Below are positions 20,906-31,400 of a DNA stretch of 64,000 nucleotides, in pieces (the first letter of the stretch is position 1; each line of letters starts with the position of its first letter). Origin of the DNA: Tipula vernalis (taxonomy: Eukaryota > Arthropoda > Insecta > Diptera > Tipulidae); NCBI GenBank assembly GCA_958295665.1, contig OY282559.1:257120245-257184244 (forward strand), read 5' to 3'. The translations under genes were made by a program, and so were the position numbers. The notes below the pieces were generated by a model. The model saw nothing but the letters and a program-made list of their open reading frames with translations, was not told where the DNA came from and did no database searches.

Positions 20906-23900
20906 GGGGACGCCCTTTAATGATGTCACGCTTTGGGGGGGGGGGGGGGGGGGGGGTTAAAGTTTTTGTGACCTTTTGTGACAGGGGGGGGGGGATGGTG
21001 TATTTCTGAAAACAGATGTAACAAATTAAAATAAAAGTAAAACACTAAATTTTAAATAAAAAATAAAAATATTTCATTTTATTGAATAAATTTAAATATT
21101 CCATATCAAATTATGTAGAAATAAAAATTAAATATTGCATTTAAGCGTCCTCCCAAGGACTGGTAAAATGTTGGTCCAGTGTGCAAACTGGAATTATTGA
21201 GTCTGCTTCATTATCAGGAGTAATATCTAAATTTTCAACATTTAAATGATCCTCGTCAATCCACTCCGCTACTTCAAGTTGATCTGCCTGCATTAAAATA
21301 GCCATCATCTCTCGTTGCCTTTTGGCCGCAATTCGAATAGGACGAATTTTTTCAAATTTCAATTGATTTTCTTTTTGCAAATTATGCACAGACATATGCT
21401 TCTTCAGCATAATGTGTGATGCAAAATATATTTGGCAAACATTGCAAATTCGTTTTTGTAATTCAGGTTGCACCGTATTACAAAACATATCGTATGGGTA
21501 AATTTCAAATTTATTTTTATTTTGAACCATATTACCCAACGTTAATGATTTGGTTATAAACAATGGCGCAAAATTATAATTTGGCTCATCTCTCGCATCT
21601 AAAACTTTTAGGCCATTGGAAATTTGTGAAAGTGGCACTGGTGGAGGCAGAAAACGAGCATTTAATATATTGAAAATTGAGCTACGTGGTTCAGAACAAC
21701 AATCACGATTGAAACATTTTACAATTTGAACGCAATATTAGCTGGTTCTTACATGTTCGGCAAACCACTCCTGGTTTTTCGTAATCAAGGAACTGGCGTC
21801 GATTTCAGAAATATCTTTTCGGACATATTTGCATACTGTTGAATATCCATCAATGACTGTTTCATTCCAAATATCAACTAGAGTGTTGGCGGCGAATTCA
21901 AAATTTTTTAATTCTAAATCAGTATCGACTGTTCGACCTTGATTGTCTAAGTGACTGCCATAGTTCTTGTGTGGCAATATTACACCCGACAGTTGATTGC
22001 TTAATGGTGCCATTCTTCTTTCGACCCGATTAAAGGCACTTCTACCAGGTGCGTTTGTTGCAATAAAAATGGCATCTAAATCATACTGGATGAAATGGTG
22101 AATAGCAACATCGATTACTTTTTGATATTTTGGATTTTCATCCGGGCGTGCGTCAACATTTAAAATAAATATAGGTTTAATTTTGTTCGCATATTTAATA
22201 AATGTTTCAAATTCAGGCAGTCCAACCAATGTATCCATATCGAGACAATGCGAATATGCGGTTGATGAAAAATGTTTCCCAGATCGGATTGCAATAAAAG
22301 TAGGACCACTGTACCCTACTGCTTTTGGATTTCCAATACCATTTTCATCGATTTTAATAGCCGCATAAACCGAAGGGATTAATTTATGACGTGCAGCTAC
22401 AACCCAGTCGTGATCTGGTAGACTTACTCTGTACTCGACATGCATGAAAATGGGTGATTGTTTATTTGCTGCTGTTATTCCCAATGGCACTCTTGCTTTA
22501 TCGTCTTGGCTTAAAAAAAAAAACTTCATTTGGCCCAAGTAAACTAGCGATTTCTTCCAAGTGCAAAATTATTGTTTTGCAGAACTGTCCATCTGGATGG
22601 CAAATATGATGGTTTTTTGAGCGCGAATTAATTTAACTGGAACTGTTTTGATATGTCGTTTTTACTTTCTGTTGAACACGATTTTTTGGTAATAAACGTA
22701 GATAGACTTCATTTCTACTAATATTCAATCCTTTGGAGTTCAGTTCTTTTGTTAGTTCATCTAAAGTTTGAATGGATCGATAAATATCAATATTGCGTTT
22801 TTCATGGAAAGCAGCACCATGAACCGCAATATCAACTATAGTTTTTAATAGTAATGGTTGATCAACTTCTAATCTAGGTCTGCCAAGAACCACTCGTTTC
22901 TTTAACGCCGCTTTTATTTCCGGATTATTTTCGCAAACCTCTTCTAATTTTCTTTTCCGTTCGTTTCTATATTTTTGCTGGCGCACTTGGTCATTTTGTT
23001 TAATTTTAACCTTTTTTTCCAAGCTTTGTTTTTGATCTTTAAGATTCCTTAACATTTTACATTGCTCTTCATTGAGTTGCCCTACTTCCTTTCTTTTGTA
23101 CAAACCCGCTAAATCCCAGTTGATTATGTTCAATTGATTTTTTATCTCATCTTGAGCTTTTGTGTCACGTTTTACTTTTAAAGATGTTGTTGGACACCTA
23201 CTTGGTTTAACGTTGTTATCAACAATACATTCAATAACAGTTTGATTTGAAGAACTGCTTGTAGAAGGCTCAGTAGTAGAAGGCTTACAAGCTACACACT
23301 GTTTACTCCAGAAACTCAATAAAGTGCCCTTATTTTTTCAGATGAAATTATTCATTTTTTTTTATAATATATACGATAATAGACTCAGTATCTTGTTTAA
23401 GTTTTGCTTCATTCCAAATTTTTGTAGCTTCGATTTGCAAATTGGGTTTTTGCTTTTCAGGATAAGCTTTAACAAGCGATTTGAAAAGTTTTTGATACAA
23501 TTCGTTTTTATCCATTGTAATTAAGCCTTAAATAATTTGTTAATTTTATGTTAGTGTTAAGATAAAATATTAATTCACAACGGTAAATTTCAAAATTAAT
23601 TTATAGATTACCTGTTTATTCATACACTTACACCATAGATATACTGTTAAAATCATAGTTTTTAATCGTTTTGTTATTTTTCCTTTTGCTTATTTTCATA
23701 TAAATGTAGTCGTGTTAGTTTTTATTATTTTTACGTCGTATATTTATAGGGTATTCATAGGTGGTTCAATCCCCAGAGAGGAGAGTTTTGAGTGGAAATG
23801 CAAAAAAAATAAACAAACAAAATAAATTTTGTGCAATTGTACAGTGTCTCATTAGTAAATATTTATGTTTGTATTTTTTCGAGTCATGACGTGACTAAAG

Positions 23901-23995
23901 GGGGGAGGCGGGCTTAGTAAAATGTGACGAACTGTGACATAGGGGGGAGGGGGGGGGGGGTCAAAAATTGTGTGACATCATTAAAGAACGTCCCC
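20906..23995 (-). mobile_element. G-tract DNA transposon of unassigned superfamily
   Basis: A 3,090-bp element with 24-bp TIRs (20906-20929 and 23972-23995) that start GGGGACG and match at all but two positions. A single broken transposase gene fills the minus strand between them. Just inside both TIRs lie long G-tracts: 22 G at 20935-20956, 11 at 20984-20994, 6 at 23900-23905, 6 at 23942-23947 and 12 at 23949-23960. Paired TGTGAC motifs sit between the tracts. A 3-bp AAT duplication flanks it. I do not recognise the transposase superfamily, so the element is unassigned. Confidence 0.8.
21141..23319 (-). pseudogene. Unassigned transposase with C-terminal C2H2 finger, broken by small lesions
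   Basis: Three minus-strand frames belong to one protein of about 730 residues. The N-terminal part (23319-22633) is Ser-rich then strongly basic (about 23000-22920) and contains a VVLGRPRLEVDQP block; it has no ATG at its left limit, so the true start is unknown. The central part (22538-21738) has SQDDKARVPLGITAANKQ, VGYSGPTFIAIRSGKH, LNVDARPDENPKYQK, ATNAPGRSAFNRVERRMAP and NYGSHLDNQG. These acidic residues are DDE candidates, not proven. After TAA at 21738-21740 the same frame continues through CCSEPRSS and ends with a classical finger, C-x2-C-x12-H-x3-H (about 21445-21385). Lesions are an 11-T run near 22513-22523 that shifts frame, small shifts near 22600-22640 and the one nonsense codon. 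Nuclear cut-and-paste activity is inferred from TIR context. Confidence 0.65.
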
Positions 23996-23998
23996 AAT
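23996..23998. repeat. AAT target duplication, right
   Basis: Matches AAT at 20903-20905 on the other side of the G-tract element. Confidence 0.55.
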
Positions 23999-24846
23999 GC
24001 AAACCCAGCAAAATCGGAAACTTTTCTTAAATTTAACTTCTGTAAGCCTTAAGAAATCTTCAAAAGGAGTAAAATTTCCAAAATAACCACTACGGCGGCT
24101 GTTAGAAGGTAGATAAGGTTTAATTACTGATTGATATTTCCTCCCTTTGCTTTTATACATTCAAGGATACTACATTTAAATAAGATGTACCAAGACTCAG
24201 TGGAAACATAATATGATCGCAGATTATAAATCGCCGTATAAATCAAAACAGTTTTTTTTTTTTTTTGATACTTGGGCTCTGTTTTTTTTTTAAAAAGTAT
24301 TAGAAATATAAATAACCTAACAAATTACAAAAATAGCACATATGGCATTAATAAATTAACACTTATAGAAGAACGGGTTTTGTGTTACTTAAAATAAACC
24401 AAATTGTTTCTAAAAAGTAATCCAACATTATGACACACGCACAGACGAAGGTAATATAACTTTTGTAATGTTAAACATTATATGAACAAAATGTATAATT
24501 TACTAGACGGTACAAAAAAGGTAATTCGGCACCTACATAAAGTGTGTCCCTTAATGCAAGATTTGAATTAAATAGAAAACACAGTTTTTAGTCTTTAGAT
24601 TGTTAATTTTTTATTGAATCATAAAGTACATAGGATAAGTCGTTGAAGTTAGCCCGAAATCTCAGCCCGAAATATTTGGTTCGTTTCTCGACTAAAGTGT
24701 AGCTATCCGGAAAAAGTGTAAAAGTTGAATAAAATGTAGCCCCATCCCGAAAAAAATGTTTACTGATAAAATGTGAAAAATTCGAGATAAATCTAATAAT
24801 AATCGAAATAAAATCATATTGATTTGTTTACAAGTAACCATCCTTA
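23999..24846. other. Spacer without recognised genes
   Basis: AT-rich DNA between the G-tract element and the duplicated block at 24847. No credible coding frame. Confidence 0.45.
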
Positions 24847-25159
24847 GATTCGTATCATGGGGACATAGTACTTTTTTTAAGATTTCTTTGTAGTGTAGCG
24901 TAAGACACGTCTCATAATGAAATTTTGTCATTTTTGATATTTTTTGGAGCCAATACTAGAGATTTATCCAAGCAGTGGAGTATACGGCCAGGTAGAACAA
25001 GTCAATACCAAGTTACCATCACTCGCTCAGATTCGTATCATGGGGACATAGTACTTTTTTTTAGATTTCTTTGTAGTGTAGCGTAAGACACGTCTCATAA
25101 GAAATTTTGTCATTTTTGATATTTTTTGGAGCCAATACTACAGATGTATCCAAGCAGTA
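24847..25159 (+). repeat. Two direct copies of a ~130-bp block, period 183
   Basis: Copy one (24847 to about 24977) and copy two (25030 to about 25159) both run from GATTCGTATCATGGGGACA through AGACACGTCTCATAA to TATCCAAGCAGT with few differences. The last 27 bases of copy two are also the start of the left long TIR of the adjacent transposon, so the duplicated block straddles the element's apparent boundary. Confidence 0.75.
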
Positions 25160-25329
25160 AGTGGAGTGTATCCAGTAGCAATGACCACTCTTATCTTATA
25201 GGAAATTAAATGTGGCTTTGATCAGTGCTTATTAACTAATCAACAAGTCGAAACAATGTAAAAACATTGTTGTTGGTTTTGATACTACAACAATAAAAAC
25301 GAAAAGAGAAAAATGAAATTTTTTCAGGA
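25133..25329 (+). repeat. Left long TIR, outer segment
   Basis: Inverted match to 29363-29559. It ends at AGGA (25326-25329), the left copy of a 4-bp duplication flanking the insertion that splits this TIR. Confidence 0.85.
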
Positions 25330-26530
25330 CATAAATTTTGGTCGTCTCATGAGTCGGTGAGGCGAGAATTACTGGATCGTAATGGTATTAGTTATTGTGT
25401 GTGTGTTCGAATGCTCTTTAGCTATTCATGCTCTTCATGCTCTTTTTAGTTTTTCGTATAGTTATTTTGTGTTCTTTGTTGAGATTAGGGTTTCGTATAC
25501 GAATGAAATTTTTAAAGGGACACGAAGATGACTATGTTTGAAAAAAAAAATCAATTGACTAAAATGCAAAATTGTGTATTAAAATTTTATTAATTTCAAT
25601 TAAAATTGTGTACAACCTGCAATTCGATATATTTAATTTCATATTATTTATATTTATAAAAAAAAAATTTCGTTTAAATTGATAATAAAGACGATGTAAA
25701 ATAATGAATTTGAAAATCCCATATGATTTTGTTTACGTTCCATATGGCATTGGAAAAATGTATAAAATGCATGTAGTAGTTAGCAAGATAAACAGAAAAT
25801 AAAGGAATAAGAAAAAAGAGTTTTAATAATAGGTACATACATATGTATGTGACGCTGTACGTAAAAAAGGTTTCGTAAAACATCATTATCAATTTCAAAT
25901 ACAGCTTGTTAAAACAAATTGCGATTACTCTCGATTTGTTTAAATTTATTAAATTTTCAACAGAATTTTTTGATGGCTTTAATATTAAAATGAATTAAAT
26001 CAATCAAATATTGTGAAAGTACAGTTTACATTATGTATTTTGAATGTATTTCAGTGTAAGTATTTTTTAGTAACCTTTACATAATGTAAACTGTACTTAC
26101 ACAATATTTGATTGATTTAATTAAGTTTTTAATAAAAAATTAATCTGCTTTTGCAACACGAAATCTAAAAAATTAATAAACAAACATGTGAAGTTAAAAC
26201 TAAAGAAATACATTTTTTTATTATACAATAATAGAACTTTACTAAAAGTAGAATATTCAAAAAATATTTACAACGAACAACACAGTATGTATTGTTAATT
26301 CTCCTGCTTCATAGCAAGTGAAATATTCTCACAGGTGAGCATAAGCATCAAAAAATTTTCCCGATTTCAACTGATTTCAACCGATTGGCTTATTTTTGAT
26401 ACTTACCGTCACAAAACGATACACTAATACAAACAACGAAAATGACAGAACACAATAACAAAATGTATCTTATACTCCTTGTACGTATACAAAATTCTCA
26501 TGAGGCAGTGAGGAAATTTGGGACCAAGGA
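25330..26530. mobile_element. 1.2-kb insertion in the left long TIR
   Basis: The right TIR shows the uninterrupted sequence, so this segment is an insertion. AGGA occurs at 25326-25329 and again at 26527-26530, a 4-bp target duplication. No protein is encoded. Both ends contain CTCATGAG followed by a GTGAGG-type motif in the same orientation (about 25347 and 26496). It holds a large hairpin (25989-26123) and a perfect 16-bp palindrome at 25835-25850. Non-autonomous element of unknown class. Confidence 0.6.
25989..26123. repeat. Imperfect hairpin with ~45-bp arms
   Basis: The left arm (25989-26036) and right arm (26078-26123) are near-perfect inverted copies around a loop of about 41 bases. 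Each arm includes CAGTTTACATTATGTA or its complement and AATCAATCAAATATTGTG or its complement. It resembles a MITE nested in the 1.2-kb insertion. Confidence 0.75.
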
Positions 26531-26839
26531 GTATATAAAGGAATTTTTTTTTTCGTTGTTTGTCATTACCTATTCAGACTTTGTGCTATACGTTTTGATT
26601 GAGTTGATTGTGTATTTTTGTGATTTAACCGTTTTTCAGGGAAATAAAAAGTTTTTTTTAAAACTATCTACCTTTGCATTAAATTTGTTTTGCATATACA
26701 TACATATACCTGACCTTTGCTTTCTCTTGGACATCCGATACAACTTTTTAATATTTTAGTTTAGAGCCATTTGGTTTTTTTGTGTTTTTTCTTGTGTGAT
26801 TTTTTGTATATTTTTTTTTTATTGTATTATTTATATAAT
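26531..26839 (+). repeat. Left long TIR, inner segment
   Basis: Inverted match to 29050-29362, ending just before the transposase start. Together with 25133-25329 it equals the right TIR in length. Confidence 0.85.
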
Positions 26840-26850
26840 ACGTAAATAAA

Positions 26851-29058
26851 ATGGGTTCGAAACGATACAACTACAGAAAGAAAAGACATAGCCTTAATGA
26901 GGAAATTCTGGAAATTGCTTTGCAATCATTGTCACTTTCACATTACAAAGTGACGAAAGCTGAGACAATGGAAATGAAATTGCTGTGCCAGGAGCTTCAA
27001 GTTAAAAATAATAAAAGTAATCGAAGTTTCATATATAATATATGGTGCTCGAAACTGCGAACGAAATTAAATTTTTCTGCTAGTTTAAATTCCAACATTG
27101 GTTTAAAAGAATCTTTACAAGGTAAAAAAGTGACTAACATCATGTGTAATGATGCTAATGTTACTTCCCGTTCAAATGATCTATTTTATTCTGGATTACT
27201 TGGTAATACTGCATTCGCAAATAACAATCGTCCCACTTTAACAGATATCGAGCCAATAATATCTACTAATTATTTAAATTATAACATTGATAATAACTTG
27301 CTATTACCTAACAGTACAATCCAACCATCTGAATCTATAAAGATTCTTTCCGTAGAAATATTGAAGCCACCATATACTATAGTTAATTTACCGATGAGCG
27401 AGACCCCGCCATTTTGTGACGTAATTAATTTTGAGCAAATTACTAAAACTCGTGAAAATTTTAAAGAGAATTCTGAAAGGTTAGAAGAATCCATTGTACA
27501 ATATATTAATCCCGATAGAAATCAATTGCAAGAAGTAGGTTGCGCACCTCCACAGATTTCGAAGTTAAACTTGATAAACGTATCGGTTAGAAAACCCAAA
27601 ATTTTTCTCCCCAAAAATATTAAAGGTTATAATTTATTGGATTATCAGGTGGAAATTTCTAAAGAGATTTGGAAAAGGATATTTAATATGAATGAAAGGA
27701 AACTGGATGCGTACCATTATACCTATCATATTTCATCGCAGTTAATTCGGCTATCTGGTTATCTAATTAACATTAAGGGGTACGACGTATCTCAAACTCA
27801 TTTAACGATTAGGGCTTACTGTGGTCACCACAACCAAAAACAAGCATGTCGAAAATATAAGTTGATTAACTCAAACCTTTTATTAGGAATATTTAAAGTA
27901 TACAGTATAAATGAACCGATATTCCATCCTTTTAAAAAATTTCAACATACATCGAAATATCAGAGAGACATGTATAAAGCAAAATTAGTCCGAAATAATG
28001 TCGCGATAGTTTCAGAAAATTTGGTCAACGAAGAGGACTTAGAAGTTTTTGATAAAACTAACACGGCGATTTGTTTAAAAGATAGCCGAGTTATAAACAA
28101 AATAAGGTCAGAAAGCCTATTGTCTAATGACAATAATTCAGATGACATAGAAGATGTACATTTGGAAAAAGAAAAAACTGATCTGAATACTGAGGAAATG
28201 TTCATTAAGCAAGTAGGTAAAAACCCATTCTGCATTACAACATGTTCTAAAAACCAATGTTTAGTTCTTAAACAGATTAAGGAACAAGGCAATGGTGAAG
28301 AAATAACTGCTTATTTAGATGCTACGGGTGGTCTTGTCCGAAAACCCTACAAAACTTGCAAATCAATATTATACTATGCTCTCATTATACCAATAAAGAC
28401 TCAGAAAATATGCACAGCTACGCCTTTTCCGCTTTGTGATATGATAAGTTCTAGCCATAATACCCGCAGCATTGGAAATTGGCTTAGAGAATATCGATTA
28501 CATGTGGAAGAAAATCTAAAGAAATGGCCCATTTTCAACACAGTTGTAGTAGATTTCTCTTACGCGGAGATCCATTCTGTTCTAGATGCGTTTAATAGGA
28601 TGGATTTGATAGAATATTTAAATGTTTCTTACATGTGGCCTGACGGTAACTACTCAAAGTCACCAACGAAATTTGTGAAAATACATTTTTGTTGTTCTCA
28701 CATGTCACATACCATTGCAAGAGACATACACAAATATTATGAGAAATACCCACAAATACACAAATTTCTTAAAGAGACTATGGCTTCTGTGATTGTCGCC
28801 AATGACTATCAGGAAGTTAAGCAAATTTGGCGTAAATTTGCAATTTTATTAACATCTAAATATATCACGATTGATGTTAAAGAGGCGTTTGAAAGTTTAA
28901 TTGCCTTGATTACATTGAATAATGAAGAAAGTAGGTTAAATTTAAATATTCAATCAGAAGATACAAATATTTATGTTGAAACAGCCAAAAAGGATTTGTC
29001 CTGTCCACTTTATACACATTATATAAATAATACAATAAAATATATTCATATTATATAA
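26851..29058 (+). CDS. Intact 735-aa putative transposase of unrecognised family
   Basis: A single open frame with no stops fills the interior of the long-TIR transposon. The N-terminus (MGSKRYNYRKKRHSLNEEI) is basic and resembles a DNA-binding tail. Around residues 230-330 is a conserved-looking region with YHYTYHISSQLIRLSGYL and CGHHNQKQACRKY. An acidic linker follows at about 420-450. The likely catalytic part shows AYLDATGGLVRKP (Asp490), NTVVVDFSYAEIHSVLDAF (Asp568) and FCCSHMSH (Cys614-x2-His617). Two Asp followed by a C-x2-H motif is the arrangement in several DDE transposase superfamilies (hAT, Mutator, P, Kolobok and relatives). I cannot assign one; the long TIRs recall Mutator-like elements. 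The stop codon lies inside the right TIR. Probably a recently active copy, by inference from the intact frame. Confidence 0.7.
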   Translation: MGSKRYNYRKKRHSLNEEILEIALQSLSLSHYKVTKAETMEMKLLCQELQVKNNKSNRSFIYNIWCSKLRTKLNFSASLNSNIGLKESLQGKKVTNIMCNDANVTSRSNDLFYSGLLGNTAFANNNRPTLTDIEPIISTNYLNYNIDNNLLLPNSTIQPSESIKILSVEILKPPYTIVNLPMSETPPFCDVINFEQITKTRENFKENSERLEESIVQYINPDRNQLQEVGCAPPQISKLNLINVSVRKPKIFLPKNIKGYNLLDYQVEISKEIWKRIFNMNERKLDAYHYTYHISSQLIRLSGYLINIKGYDVSQTHLTIRAYCGHHNQKQACRKYKLINSNLLLGIFKVYSINEPIFHPFKKFQHTSKYQRDMYKAKLVRNNVAIVSENLVNEEDLEVFDKTNTAICLKDSRVINKIRSESLLSNDNNSDDIEDVHLEKEKTDLNTEEMFIKQVGKNPFCITTCSKNQCLVLKQIKEQGNGEEITAYLDATGGLVRKPYKTCKSILYYALIIPIKTQKICTATPFPLCDMISSSHNTRSIGNWLREYRLHVEENLKKWPIFNTVVVDFSYAEIHSVLDAFNRMDLIEYLNVSYMWPDGNYSKSPTKFVKIHFCCSHMSHTIARDIHKYYEKYPQIHKFLKETMASVIVANDYQEVKQIWRKFAILLTSKYITIDVKEAFESLIALITLNNEESRLNLNIQSEDTNIYVETAKKDLSCPLYTHYINNTIKYIHII

Positions 29059-29559
29059 ATAATACAATAAAAAAAAAAATATACAAAAAATCACACAAGA
29101 AAAAACAGAAAAACCAAATGGCTCTAAACTAAAATATTAAAAAGTTGTATCGGATGTCCAAGAGAAAGCAAAGGTCAGGTATATGTATGTATATGCAAAA
29201 CAAATTTAATGCAAAGGTAGATAGTTTTAAAAAAAACTTTTTATTTCCCTGAAAAACGGTTAAATCACAAAAATACACAATCAACTCAATCAAAACGTAT
29301 AGCACAAAGTCTGAACTGAATAGGTAATGACAAACAACGAAAAAAAAAATTCCTTTATATACTCCTGAAAAAATTTCATTTTTCTCTTTTCGTTTTTATT
29401 GTTGTAGTATCAAAACCAACAACAATGTTTTTACATTGTTTCGACTTGTTGATTAGTTAATAAGCACTGATCAAAGCCACATTTAATTTCCTATAAGATA
29501 AGAGTGGTCATTGCTACTGGATACACTCCACTTACTGCTTGGATATATCTGTAGTATTG
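29050..29559 (-). repeat. Right long TIR, uninterrupted
   Basis: 510-bp inverted copy of the two left segments. It contains the last codons and the TAA of the transposase ORF (29056-29058). Confidence 0.85.
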
Positions 29560-29813
29560 ATAAATCTCTAGTATGGGGTTAATTTTTAATGGAACATTCC
29601 GAATTTCTAAATTTTATTTCAAAACCATATCCGGTTTGGCCGTTATAGCACCAACACAATTGTGTCGATTGGATTCACAGTGCTGTGGATTTTTTGAAAT
29701 TAATCAAACAGTACAGAATTGTAAAAAAATAAAACTTTATTAATATCACAATTCACATTTGGAGAAAAAAAATTATTAACTTAAAATTAAATAAAACTAT
29801 TTACATAAGATCT
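29560..29813. other. Spacer and 3' flank of piggyBac remnant
   Basis: No coding sequence. It contains the palindrome ACACAATTGTGT at 29654-29665; related CACAATTGTG motifs recur at 31937-31946 and near 32014-32025 beyond the other end of the piggyBac gene, perhaps terminal or subterminal sequences. Termini with TTAA were not resolved. Confidence 0.4.
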
Positions 29814-31400
29814 TCAGTCTTTCATTGTATGAAATATTTTGAAACAGTTGTTCGAGTTTGAGCATCTAGTACGACATTTCCAGGATATAAGGCGACACAT
29901 CTTCGCCGTCGGTATGTCATCCCACACTGGCCAATGGCCTGATGGTGAGTATCGTCTCCCCAAAGATAGAAGAGCTTCGATTTTCATTTTTTTTCTTCGC
30001 ACTGGTCCTAACCGATTAAGTTCCTCATCCGTATCGGTAGAATCTGCAACATCCATTTTAAATCCCAGCAAATAAAGCCTTTTTGCGTTTGGTATACCTA
30101 AGGCTTTACAATCGCGTTTGTACTCCATCCACGCGTTTACAACAGCCAGGTCAATAAAATGATGGGCGATTTTAACGGGCCATTTCCTGGTTTTAATGAA
30201 GATCCTGTAGTACTCCAATTGTTGATCGCAAATGTCGAATCCACCCATGTGACTATTGTAATCCTCAATTACATTGGGACAACAACTTTCAAATTTGTTT
30301 TGCTCTGTTTGCACCACCTATCTACAGAGCAAGCAGGATTGATTCGACTGATAGTTGAAATTGTTGTTACGCACTTTGTATCCTTCCATTTGACAGCCGA
30401 TATGTTTAAGTCTTACTCGGTCAGCACAAATTCTTGCGATTCGCCCCGTTTCAACTGTCGATCGTTTTTTAAAATTTACTTGTTTAAGCCGATTAGACAT
30501 TATTGTTGCTGTAGCATGGAAGTTCATTTTTTCTAACTGCTTAAATAATCCAACTGTCGAAAAATATCTGTCGAAATAAAGAAAACTTCCAACGGAAAAT
30601 GTTTCGGTTAATCGAAAAGCAACGCTTGACTCTAAGCCGAGCTCCCGAAATTTTAAATTTGTTTCTACGCCCTGGTAGAGCTCGAAGTCCATGACTAAGC
30701 CCAACGACGTAGTTACTACAAAACTTTTGAGGCCAACTGGACGAGGCTTTCCTTTAACAAACTATCGAGCGGGCATGCGACCAGTGAATGGAATCATTTG
30801 TTCGTCAATGGAGTAGTGTTCAATTTAACGTTCGATTTCATAACATCTTTGTCGGACTGAGTCAATTATCGGTAGTGCTTTCCAAAATAGATTTTTTCGG
30901 TATCCGGTGTATTTAATGTATCCACAAAATGAGTAGAGCCTGAAATCTTTATCTAGATATGCAGTTGTACGCAAATGTATTCTAGGATAAGGAATGCATC
31001 CCATATACATAAAAACCCAATACAGCTTCCTAATCTCGCATTCACTGGTTTTTAATTCTTTACCGTTTGTTTTCAAATAGTACATATTAGTGTACATGGC
31101 GGTGCCTTTAAAATGTGGATCTTTAAAATATTTGTAAAAATATTGTATCGGCGTTTGAATTTCAATTTTAGGTGCACATGTATGTTGCATTGGTAAAATC
31201 CTCCTTGGTAAATATGCTTCAGTCCAGACTGGAATGCACTGTTTAGCTGATGTTTCCAATAAAATTTCAGTTGTACCCGCTGCGTCACTACATTCGTCAG
31301 AATCAGATGAGGGTTGCTCATGACTTCGGCGTATTGGTAGCTCATAATCTTCGACTTCAGAATCATCCGAATTTTCAAGAAGTCTCTGTATTTCTTATTG
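29814..31400 (-). pseudogene. piggyBac-like transposase with three in-frame stops
   Basis: One minus-strand frame runs from 31259 to 29814, broken only by stops near 30825, 30762 and 30318; an N-terminal piece is in another frame up to about 31378. The three catalytic Asp regions of DDE_Tnp_1_7 enzymes are all visible: YSIDEQMIPFTG (about 30805), SFLYFDRYFST (about 30575) and DYNSHMGGFDICDQQ (about 30255). Upstream is the conserved N-terminal region (KELKTSECEIRKLYWV, GCIPYPRI). The C-terminus has a short Cys-containing tail (CRLISWKCRTRC), much like the piggyBac zinc-binding tail but truncated. The family excises precisely at TTAA. Relatively young decay. Confidence 0.85.

Larger units (their letters stand above)
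25133..29559 (+). mobile_element. DNA transposon with ~510-bp terminal inverted repeats and intact ORF
   Basis: The left TIR (25133-25329 plus 26531-26839) and the right TIR (29050-29559) are inverted copies matching over about 500 bp with few differences. The left one is interrupted by a 1,201-bp insertion. Between them is one open reading frame of 735 codons starting 11 bases after the left TIR. Without the insertion the element is about 3.2 kb. Outer ends read CAATACTAC on both sides; on the right a further near-copy of the same 17-base motif lies outside, so the precise terminus and the target duplication are unresolved. Confidence 0.8.

Noticed and set aside
20935..20956. Telomere- or switch-like G-rich DNA
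   Set aside because: The G-tracts lie just inside matching TIRs of one transposon and are pure homopolymers, not a telomeric repeat.
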